From positions 52,109,008 through 52,173,007 of the forward strand of contig NC_135718.1 in NCBI RefSeq assembly GCF_964656455.1: DNA of 64,000 nucleotides. Reading direction: 5' to 3'. Position 1 is the stretch's first letter, and each line of letters opens with the position of its first letter. The translations under genes and the position numbers were made by a program. Of the stretch, positions 49,601 to 61,600 are shown piece by piece. A model generated the notes under the pieces. It did not search any database. It was given only the letters and a program-made list of their open reading frames with translations, and was not told the DNA's origin. Source of the DNA: Halichoerus grypus (Eukaryota; Chordata; Mammalia; Carnivora; Phocidae).

Positions 49601-52600
49601 GACTCAGATCACTCCGACTTGGCAGAGGATGTCATTCACAGCCTGGGTACCTGCCTTAAGCTGGGTGATGTGAGTATTAGTTACCTTTATCTCTGACTTA
49701 GAGTTCTTGTGTCTTAGTATTGCTTAAGGGCAGTGAACACTAAACACAAAGGTATATCCTAGATGACAAATATTACAGAGTTTTGGACAAATATACTAGT
49801 TATATGTGTACACATACATGTGCATGCATGTACCTGTTCACATACCTCCTTTGGGTAGGTGGCAAAGGCTTTTTAGAAAAAATGGGATGACATTGGTCTT
49901 GAAAGACAGGATGGGCAGAGCTTTGCTACTGATAAAAATAAAGCAATTTACAGAGTTACTGTGTGCCCTACTCATTGTTTGTTTATACCGGTGTAGAGTG
50001 GGGAAGTGTTTTCAACCACAGGTGGTAATAAAGTCAAAGAAGTGAGCAATCCTGACTAGAGCTGCTATGGCAGGTGGAGGGGTAAAAGTTGGTGACCTGA
50101 GTTTTACAATATAGAATTTACAGTGAGGAACCAATGTCTGTTGAGAAGGTAATGAAGTAGCTTGGAAGAGAATTAGTGGTTTAGTGGTTTTCTGTGCATC
50201 TATTCAGAGAGATAGGTAAAAAGACTTTAAGCCTGGGGTCCTTAACCTTATCAGTTCCATATCTATACCTAGTATAGGTACAGCCAGGGTTTTCCTTCAG
50301 TTCAAGAGAAGAACCAGAAATTCTGTGGTTTCCTTTCTACTGGTTTCTTTCTCTTACAGTCCTGTGACTAAGGAGATCTCTTGTCATTCTTTAATGTCAC
50401 TAAGCCACAACTGAGAATAAATGAACTATCTGGGATCTTATTTTAGGTCTCCTTGCCAAGGAATCTCTGACATGAGTAGGTTATACACCATTAAATCTCC
50501 TTTTTCTAAATTTCTGTAGTCTACGTCTCCTGTATTGTTCTAGTTTTGTTTTATTTTTATGATGATTTTCTCATTCAAATAAGTTTCTCAAGGCAAATAT
50601 CCTTTTTGTCAAATTTTTTTGTATGTCTCTTAGAACCTATGGCAGTGCTAGACATGCACGAATTGAAATGCTGATAACCAGCATGGTGGTATTGCTCCTC
50701 CTAAGGGCATTTTTACCCCTTAGTTAGGGTCTCAGCAGGAAATTTGTATTTGTGCACCAGTTGATAAGTAACTTTTGAAACCTGAGTGTTTTGTTTTTGT
50801 TTTGTTTTGTGTTTTTCAACTTTCTGGGCTCCTCTTATGGTAAGCACCAGCAATAAAATATTATTGAAAGTATGAAGAAACATCACCACCTTTTCAGTTT
50901 ACTGGCCACTATCTGTCTTGCTTTTCCTTACATTTTGTCCTTTTAGGTTCATTTCTGATGATTAATATGGACTAGGGAAAATTTCAGACTGAAGAGTGGA
51001 GAAACAAGTCAGTACCTTAATAAGAAATGATGGAGTCTGCTGAGAGATGATGTGAGAGGGTTGAGTATGTGACTGTCTTTTCCATTCTCTTTTTTCCCCA
51101 CAGCTGTTTTTCAGAGTGACAGATGACCGGGCCAAGCAGTCTGAACTGTACTTAGTAGGAATGATCTGTTACTATGGCAAACATTACTCTACATTCTTTT
51201 TCCAAACAAAGATCCGCAAATGGATGTATTTTGATGATGCTCATGTCAAGGAGGTAGGAATATTCAAGCCCTTCTTAAAGTGTTTGGTGACTGCAACAAA
51301 AAACTAAGGATAATTTCTTATCTTCTTTTCTTCAGTGTCTATTTTCATAATTTTGCTGTCTGTTTACCTATCTATCTATTGAATTTACGGGAGTGTCAGT
51401 CTTATCTTCTCCAAGTAGATGGCAAGTTCCTCAAAGATAGGATCGATATATTTTCTGTTGTTTTCTCTGAATCTTCTCACCATGCAGTCAGCACAGGTCT
51501 GTGTTTATAGTTGACAAAGTGTGTTTTTTTAAAAATGTATTAATTGGTTGATTTGAGTGAGGACAGTTTAATGCTTCAAATTAGGTTAGAAGGTTAGCAT
51601 GAAGTTCAGAACTTCAAACTTGGAATCATCAGTGGGTCATCCTTTGTCCCAGAGCTGCTATCAGTTATTCTCTGATTGTTACCTCCCTGAAGTGCCTTAA
51701 CATGTTTTGGGGATAGTGTAGAAAAAAAAAACAACGGGGCTATGAGGATATTTAAAGCTGGAACCTTGTTACTATCTAAATCACAGTCTGTGACTGAAGC
51801 AGTTAAGGTGATCTGCATGAGTTTGGAAGCTTCTTGAGATAAGATTAGCAGCTAGGAGACTCCTGACTATAATTTATACCAATCCATGGACATTAAGCAG
51901 TGTCTTCTACAAATAGTAAAGTCTGTCAAATTTCCTGATTGTCTATCTCTTTTTTGCTGTTGTAGTTTTGGACAATTTATATGAATTCCTTGAGCTTTAG
52001 CATTTTTATTTGAAAAATAATACTTGCCTTATAAGATATTAAATAAGATTTGTATGTAAAAAGGATATTTGTTTTAGTTAAAATAATAACTTAGTTATAA
52101 ATTTACTGAACATCTATTATGAAATAAGCACTGTGCTCGTTCAGTTCTTAAGAGCACACCATCTCAGAATGTGACTGGTTCAAGTTTAAGAGAGCGGGTG
52201 AGTTTAGGGATTTGATTGGATTGTTGTTTCCACGGCTCTTCTGTCACTCTTTTCCACTGCTTTGGCAGTGCTGAATCCACCTCAAAGCTAAGGCCGAGGT
52301 TCAGCTGTCTATTCTAAGCAGTTTGACATTTTATGTCCTGCCATGTGTGAACTCTGAAATGGAATGTCATTTATTCTAAGGCAGTCTGTGAGAGAGTTTC
52401 TGCCTCCTCTTTAGCTTCATAAAAGTGATTTTAATATTTAGGCGAAAATTATATAATTTATAGAATGATAGAATTGCAGATTTCAAGTAAGGGCTTTAAT
52501 CTGAAAATAAATTGATCAGCAAGGCGGCTGAAGTCCCCTCACATAGCATATTCACCTTTGAGGACTTTTATTTATATTTCACAACTGAATTGATGTTTCA

Positions 52601-55600
52601 CAGGAATAAAAGTAATTTTATTCATCATTCCTACCTCTTACAGGGTTTTACTGCTTTCTAAAAGGATTTAACAACAACCAAAAAAGATTTAAAAAAAATT
52701 TATGAAATTTAGGTCTAAGGTCTCTTTTGTGGTCTCTTTACCCAATTGTTGTCTTTTTATCTTATTTTCTTTAGAAAAACCAAGTAGGAAGATATGTTTT
52801 GAATTGTGGATATGAAGTATAACCATTATGTTCTTCTGATTGTTTCTGGTTCAGATTGGGCCTAAATGGAAGGATGTGGTGACCAAATGCATCAAGGGGC
52901 ATTATCAGCCTTTGCTACTGCTTTATGCAGACCCCCAGGGTACCCCAGTGTCCACCCAGGACCTGCCTCCCCAAGTTGAGTTCCAGTCATACAGCAGGAC
53001 GTGCTATGATAGTGAAGATTCAGGTGAGCAGTCTAGCTCTTTACCGAATCCTTCTCCCTTCCAATGTGGCCATTGGACAGTTAGGACTCACACTTAATCA
53101 TGAGCCTAGCACATAGCCTAGCTTGTAGAAAGAGGATCCATTAGAGATGGAAAGAAGTGCCAACTCGTGCTGAAGCCCAAGGTGTGCCAGGCTTTGTTTC
53201 CTTTGGCCTTCAAGAGTGTATTGTCTGTCACCTGGCCCTGATTCAAAAGTGAGAGGGCAATTAGGTTGATTTAGCCTGAAGTGATAAGTTTATGAGGGAG
53301 ACTCCGTGTTTAACCTTCTAATAATGGTAAGATGACTGATTCTTACTATCAATTTAACAGTGACTTCACTGAATTGTTAAGACCAAGAAAAATTATACTT
53401 ACTACAAAACTAGTCATTTTGTTTGGGATAAGAGATTTTTGTTTTAAAATGCCAAGTGTAGTAGCAGTATTCCTCAGCCCATGAATCAGTTTTTCATTTC
53501 TTTTTTTGCAATTAATTGTTTGCAACTTAAATCATGTTTTCCTGTAGAAACTTAAATCATGTTTTCCTGTAGAAACAATTTGCAGCCTGATGGCTAAAGT
53601 CTCAGGTTAGCTCATAGAGGCATATATTAGAAATATAACCCTAATGGTTTTGGCTTGATTTCTGAAAAGGGGGAAAAAGAAATATTCTTTTCCTCTTCTA
53701 GATCTAGGACTGTCCCGGAGTATAATCTTGAAGGAGAAGACGCTTGTCTTTGGAATTTTTTCCCTCCCTTTTGTGCCTCCCTCCTGCTTGGCACCTGGTG
53801 TTCTTCCCAACCATGTACCTACCCAGACCTGCTCTACTTTTTCTCCCTTCAATCAAACGCCCATTTCCACTTTTGTGCTTATCTCAGCAAGTTGTTCAGA
53901 GAAAAGTAGTCTGATTGAACTAATTTACTCTAAAGTGTAAATAACAGTCCTGGGGCACCTGATGGCTCAGTCATTAAGTGTCTGCCTTCGGCTCAGGTCA
54001 TGATCCCGGGGTCCTGGGTTCAAGCCCCACATCAGGCTCCTTACTCAGTGGGAGGCCTGCTTGCTTCTCCCTCTCCCACTCCCCCTGCTTGTGTTCCCTC
54101 TCTTGCTGTCTCTCTCTCTCTGTCAGATAAAATCTTAATAAATAAATAAATAACAGCCCCATAATTTCTCAGATATATTAAAAATGCTTACAATGTCAAT
54201 TAAATTTTTTAAAGTGACATTTTTGGCAGTATAGGAGAAAAATTATGGGATGGGAAGCAACTGGTTATGTATGCCAGGTCGGCCTGGGACTCTCCATCTA
54301 AATAGATCTTATTTTTCACTTTTTCCTTTCTTCCACTTTTCCCCATAGGTTTTCTAAAAGCCCCACAGTTTTTCACAGTGGCAGGCAAAGTGAGGGCTTC
54401 AGCAAGGTAGGGGCAGGAGTGGGAGGAATTGTTTGTGTGTCTGGGTTATCTGGAAGTTGGGTGTTGGGAAGAATGGCTCTGGTATATCCTTCTCACCCTT
54501 CCATCTAGGAAGTTCTTGACTTATGGACCTTTGTTGCCATCCAACTCTTTGCCTTCTCTCTATCACTGTCCTCTCTTTCCTTACTTTTGCATATGTGTCT
54601 CCTCCTTCCCTTAGGGAGGGAGCCCTCCATCTCAAGTGACACTCGAACAGATTCCTCAACGGAGAGCTATCCCTACAAACACTCCCACCATGAGTCTGTG
54701 GTCAGTCACTTCTCTTCTGATTCTCAGGGGACAGTCATCTATAATGTGGAGAATGATTCCACGTCTCAGAGCAGTCGGGACACAGGTAGGGAGTTATACA
54801 GTGGACCCTGCTTGCTTGATTCAGTTCCTGCATAGAGATTCTTCCAGGAAAAAGAAACTGGGGCAAGTCAGAAATGTTTGTCATTCAAAGGGAGAAAGGC
54901 ACAGAACTTGGGTAATTGGGTGGGATGAAAAGAAGCAACACAACTCTGAATGAACGATGATATTCCATTGCACATATTCCTATCAACACCAGCATATCAA
55001 TAAGGATGATTGTAATGTGATTATTGATGTGATTGCTTATTCAAAAATCTGCTTTTTGTTCCTGTTATATTTTTGATCCCTGTCTTTCTCATAGTGTCCC
55101 AAAAAACCTTTGTGGTCTTGTACCTCATCATGTTTTCATGCTAGGCTTTATCCCAAGTGGAGGGCTTTGAGAGAAGGGGCATATTTATGGGCATGGGACA
55201 CTTGCTCATCACCTTGCTGGGCTTCCTGAAGGACAGAAAAGCAAAAGAAAGAAAGCTAGCCTGTTTGTTATTGTGAGTTCCATGCAGAGAACATTCTTGA
55301 GCTGTTCTGTTCGTCTGTAGGAAAATGTGCCTGTTGTCAGTGGAAGAAATCAGTACAGGACATGAAAGGAAGAACAGTGAGTGACTCACTGCTGAGATGG
55401 AAAGTTTATCACCTAACCCATAGAACAGTGCCCATACTCTTAGAGACTTGGGAATTAGTGAGCTCATGGCTTCAGATTGGTGGTTCCTACTCTGTGCTTG
55501 ACTACTTTTTTAAAGTTTTTATTTAAATTCCAGTTGTTAACATACAGTATAATATTAGTTTCAGGTGTACAATATAATGATTCAGCACTTGTCGTACAAC

Positions 55601-58600
55601 ACCCGGTGCCCATCACAATGAGTGGCACTCCTTAATCCCCATCACCTATTTCACCCATCCTCTCACCCACCTCCCCTCTGGTAACCATCAGTTTGTTCTC
55701 TTCAGTTAAGACTCTATTTCTTGCTGTGCCTCTTTCTTTCTTTCCCCCTTTGCTCATTTGTTTTGTTTCTTAAATTCCACATATAAGTGAAATCATATGG
55801 TATTTGTCTTTCTCTGACTGACTTATTTCATTTAGCATAATACTGTCTGTTTCCATCCATGTTGTTGCAAATGGCCAGATTTCATTCTTTTTTATGGCTG
55901 AGTAATATTCCATAATAGCCGAGAAGATATGGTATCTTCTTTATACATTGGCTATTATGGAACATTATGTATACATATATACACATATATGTATATATAT
56001 ACATACAATCACATACATACATATATATGTATGAAGAAGATATGGTATATCATATCTATGTGTGTATATGTGTATATATGTATATATATCTATATATGTA
56101 TATCTATGTGTATATGTGTATATCTATATAGACACATACACACACATAGATATGATATACCATATCTTCTTTATTCACTCATCAGTTGATGGACACTTGG
56201 GCTGTTTCCATAATTTGGCTATTGTAGATAAGGCTGCTATAAACATCAGGGTGCATGTATCCCTTTGAATTAGTATTTTTATAATCTTTGGGTAAGTACT
56301 TTTTTTAAAAAAAATAGGGAATTTTAAACATTTTCACAAGTATACAGAACACTATACTGCCCCTCCATAGACTCATCGCCTAGTGTCAGTAATTATCACT
56401 CATGGCCAATCTAGTTTTATCTGTACCTCTACCCACTCCCCCTACTCCTGGATTATTTTGAAACAAATTCCAGATATTATTTCACCTTTTCCATAAATAT
56501 TTGTAGTATGTATCTCTAAAAGAAGAAATCATTTTTATCATTATCACACTTAAAAATATTAATAATTCCTAAAAACCACTAAATAACCAATGAGTGTTCA
56601 AACACACAAATATCTTGTAAATTTCATAATTTTTTAATGGTTTGTATGCTTGATTCTGAATCCAAGTGAGGTTTACACATTGGGACAGATTGATAAGTCT
56701 TTTACGTTTCTTTTAAACTATAGGTTTCTCTATTTTTCCTTGCAGCTGATTGTTGAACAACTAGGTAGTTTGTCCTATAGATTGCCCACATTCTGAAGTT
56801 TGCTGATTATATTCCTATGGTAAACTCTAGCATGTTTCTCTGTTCTCTGTATTTCTTGTAAATTGGCAGTTGGATCTAGAGGTTTGGTTAGATTCATGTT
56901 GGATTTCTTTTGATGACTATTGCATAGATGACTACTGCAAAGTGAGTTTTTTTTTTTTAGACTGTATTTCTGAAACTGTGAATCAGGGAGAAGCCAAATA
57001 ACAGGATAAACAAGGCATATTTTCCAGGAGAGTCAGGCTTATGTTAAAGGTCTGTGGATGGTTGGGGGTAGGGGAACATACTCCCATCGGTTTAACATTT
57101 GCAGATTTAGTTGCTCCAAGTGATTTCCTCCTTTCTTAAATCTTCCTTTTGGGCCCAGAGGTAGCAAAGGATCAGATAAAAGCAATAAAAGATTACACTG
57201 AGGGGGTGCCTGGGTGGCTCAGTCAGTTAAGCGGCTGCCTTCGGCTCAGGTCATGATCCCTGGGATCAAACCCCACGTCGGGCTCCCCGCTCGGCGGGGA
57301 GTCTGCTTCTCCCTCTCCCTCTGCCTGCTGCTCTGCCTACTTGTGCTCTCTCTCTACCTCTCTGTCAAATAAATAAATAAAATCTTTTAAAAAAAAAGAT
57401 TACATTGGTAATTTCTTGAAAATAGGTAGCCATATCACTACACTGCTAATACCTGAATATGTACAAAAATTTTCATATACTAACATATGAAAACAAATTA
57501 GCTCTTGGTGCATTTGAGAACCTAGAGGATTTTCTCTAAACCTGTTTTCTAATTTAATTCAGTTGCTTAATTCACCTTTGGCTTCCAGCAGTTTAGATGA
57601 TTATATCCTTTAGAATCTGACCTTGGCTGTTATCAACTTATACATTTACATCCTGTGGGCATGAAGCAGAGCAAGTTATGTAAAAGAGCCCAAATCTCCT
57701 GGGCTTCCCAGAGATCAGTACTGAGGAATTATGAGGTGTAATCTCTGGGTGAAGCCTGGTTTGGTAAAGCACTCATTGGGGATGGGAATGAGAATTATTC
57801 AAAGTTCAAATGTCCTTTTAAATGATTCACATTTAAGGAAGATTTAGAACTGAATCTTAAAGCCACCCACAATCAGAGCTCTTGTGGGCAAAGGCTGGGG
57901 CACCTGGGCCAATACCAGATATAATGAAAATGAGGCTTTGCTTGGTATGTGTTGCTAAATGAAAGGAAAGCTCTGTCTTTTATTTATGAGAGTGAAAATA
58001 TGTTGATTACATGACATTTTTATACATCTTTAAAACTGTCACCTTTTAAAAATTACCAAGTAATGTGTCCTGGGTCACTGGGAAAGATTACGAGCAGGAT
58101 CAAGACTGGTAATTGCTCAGGAGGCATTGTAAATTTGCAAGCTCCCATTAAATACTTGAGCTTCTCTGCATTTATCTATTGAGTGATTCTTGCTACGCTT
58201 AAATCAGATAGTCTTGGCCCCTACAGCTTCTGATTCATGGGTATACTAAATTTGTGGCACTGCTATGAATCCCAAAGGGAGACTAGGTTCTCAAGAAGAT
58301 GGAGGTCAGTCTCAGATACCAGCTTACCCCCATTTCCTTGTTCTTTCAGGACACCTGACTGATAGTGAATGTAATCAGAAACTCACATCCAAGAAAGGGT
58401 CACTGATAGAACGCAAGAGGAGCTCTGGCCGGGTTAGGAGGAAAGGCGATGAGCCACAGGCCTCTGGGTACCACAGTGAAGGCAAGCCACTCTGCACTGT
58501 TTGTCTTTCTTCATTCACTCTGGCAAATTGTGTCATACTCCATACTGGCTTTACCTTTCTGCTTTCATACGTTGGGGTCTGGGTATCTATGATCATTTTA

Positions 58601-61600
58601 AACATTTGTATTTGTTTAATTCTTTGTGTTTTTAGGAGAAACACTGAAAGAGAAACAGGCTCCTAGGAATGCCTCTAAACCATCCAGCAGCACCAATAGA
58701 CTAAGAGATTTTAAAGAGACAGTTAGCAATATGATTCACAACAGACCATCCCTGGCTTCTCAGACCAACCTAGGATCTCCCTGTGTGGGGAAGGGAGGAG
58801 ACCAGACTGACAAAAAGCCTCCTAGGAACCTGTCTTTACACTCTCGTGACTGGGAAGTAGAGAGTACCAGCAGTGAGTCAAAATCCAGTTCTTCTAGCAA
58901 GTATCGTCCAACGTGGAGACCCAAACGGGAGTCTCTGAATATTGACAGCATATTTAGTAAGGACAAAAGGAAGCACTGTGGCTATACCCAGCTTAGCCCC
59001 TTTTCTGAGGATTCAGGTGAGGAGATAATTAGGGAAGAATTGGGCTTTTGAATAAAGTTGACTTATGTATTTGTTTTTCTGGTAGACTAAGCAAGGTACA
59101 TTTTTATGCTGATGTTGAGCTTTTTGGAGATAGGAGTTCAGTGAAGGAGTAGCTGGAGGGAGGGGTTGGTTATGTCTTAATTTGAGGCAGATGCTAAATC
59201 TACCTCCTTTTCCATACTTGTCCTTTGATCGGGATAGCTAAAGAATTTACACCAGATGAACTAAGCAAGCCACCGGCTTACGACATTAAAACTGGTGGAC
59301 CAAGCCCCCAGTACAAGCCCTGGGGCCCAGCACGGCCAGGCTCTCACCTTTTAGAACAGCACCCTCGCCTAATACAGCGAATGGAATCTGGCTATGAGAG
59401 CAGTGAGAGGAACAGCAGCAGCCCTGTCAGCCTGGATGCAGCCCTGCCTGAGAGCTCTAGTGTCTGCAGGTATTGTTTGGCCTTTGGATAGTGGCATTGT
59501 CCCTTACAGCAATGTGAGCCACCAAGAGGCTTTTCAACTCAGACGGGTGGAGAAATGGACTTCATTACCATCTTGTGGGCAAAATATTTTACTTTATCAA
59601 CTTTCTTTCTTTTTTTAAAAATTGATATAAAGTTGATATGCTATGTTATATTAGTTTTAGGTGTACAACATAGTGATTGGACAGTTCTGTATATTACACT
59701 ATGCTCACCGCAGTACATGTGGTTACCATCTGTCACCACAGAATATTATTACAATATTATTGACTATATTCTCTATGCTGTACTTTTTATCCCCGTGACT
59801 TATTTTATAACTGGAAGTTTGTACCTCTTAATCTCCCTCAGTTATTTCACCCTTCCCCCAACCTTCTTTACTCTGGCAACCACCAGTTTGTTTTTGTATT
59901 TGTGATTCTATTTCTGTTTTTTATTTCTTTGTTCATTTGTTTTGTTCTTTAGGTTCCACAGATAAGTGAAATCATACAGTATTTGTCTTTCTCTGTCTGA
60001 CTTATTTCACGTAGCACAACAGTACCCGCTGGGTCCATCCATGTTGTCGTAAATGGCAAAATTCCATTCTTTTTTTATGGCTCAGTAATATCCCATTGTG
60101 CATATATACCTTATCTTCTTTTCCATTCATCTCTTAGGATGGTGCTTCCATATCTCGGCTGTTGAAAATAATGCTGCGATAAACATGGGGGTGCTCTGTC
60201 AACTTTCTATGACAACAGCACCCTCTGCTGGAAGAAGGAGCAAAGACATTTGAGAAAGGAGAGAACTTTATTATATGTAAAATAATTATTTAGCAAATAA
60301 TTTGTAATGGAAGAATTAGTGAATCAAAATATAGTTCTATGCCCAGAGAGAAAATACAGCTGTTTTTTATTCTTTTATTTAGGATAGTTTCCTTTTTTAT
60401 AAGGGTCACAGGGATTCTGTGTTTTATAAGCCAATGGTATTCATACTTACAAAAGATAACAATGATGATTTATTTTTATTTATTTTTTAAAAAGTTTTTT
60501 ATCTTTATTTGAGACAGAGAGAGAGAGACAGAGCACAAGCAGAGGGAGCGGCAGGCAGAGGGAGAAGCAGGCTCCTTGCAAAGAGCCTGATGCGGGACTC
60601 GATCCCAGGACCCAGGGATCATGACCCGAGCTGAAGGCAGATGCTTAACCGACTGGGCCACCCAGGCATCCCAACAATGATGATTTAATAGTGCTCATTG
60701 TTCCTTGTTCATAGGGCCTAGTTTGCTTTATGAATTTCAGATCTTCATATATTGTTTATACTGAGTTGCCACAGAGGCAAGTTTCTTAACAGAGTTGCTG
60801 CTTTGCAAAGAGTGATTATATCTTCTACAAGGGTGATAATCACATCCTCGTATTTTCCCACTGCTTATCCCTCGACATGGGATCCAGAACTGTCCAATCA
60901 CCTGTTGAGGTTTACACATGAGAAGATGGCTACAGAAGTATAAGAAAGAGGAAGGCAATTCATATGTGAGCTTATGTTTATTAATTCATTAAATAAATTT
61001 TGTGCCAGTTACTGTGCTAGATGCACAAAATGTGAATGAGGTGAGATAAGATGGGGGAACTACTTTCAGAAGTAGTTTAGCAGATACTTTATATATTAGT
61101 TTGATGCTTTATTTTTTTTTTAAAGATTTTATTTATTTATTTGAAGATTTTATTTATTTGTCAGAGAGAGAGAGAGAGAGAGTGAGCACAAGCAGGGGGA
61201 GCGGCCAGCAGAGGGAGAAGCAGGCTCCCCGCTGAGCAGAGAGCCTGACGTGGGGCTCAATACTAGGACCCTGAGATCATGACCCAAGCTGAAGGCAGAT
61301 GCTTAACTAACTGAGTCACCCAAGAGCCCCTGTTTTATTGTTTTTTGAGGGAATTTAGTCCTAGGAATGTTGCAAGTTATCACCCTTCTGATGTTTTCAC
61401 TAAACTCTGGTTTGTCTTTTGAAGGGATCCAAGTGCTAAGAGATCAGCTGGGTTGGCACCTTCCTGGCGTCACATCCCAAAGTCTCACAGCAGTAGCATA
61501 CTGGATGCAGACTCCATAGCATCCAGGAGTAGCTGGACAAAGAATCAGCCCCTGTCAGGTAAGCAGAAGGACACTGGATTTGGAGGAGTGGATTTGACTG

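Noticed and set aside
52925..53116. Alternative frame across exon 9
   Set aside because: A shadow of USP54 exon 9 in another frame.
55929..56189. Tyr/Ile-rich small frames
   Set aside because: Translation of the AT-rich palindromic tract; no coding signal.
58265..58666. 133-codon open frame taken as a separate gene
   Set aside because: It is intron 10 end, exon 11 and intron 11 of USP54; only the exon part has homology.
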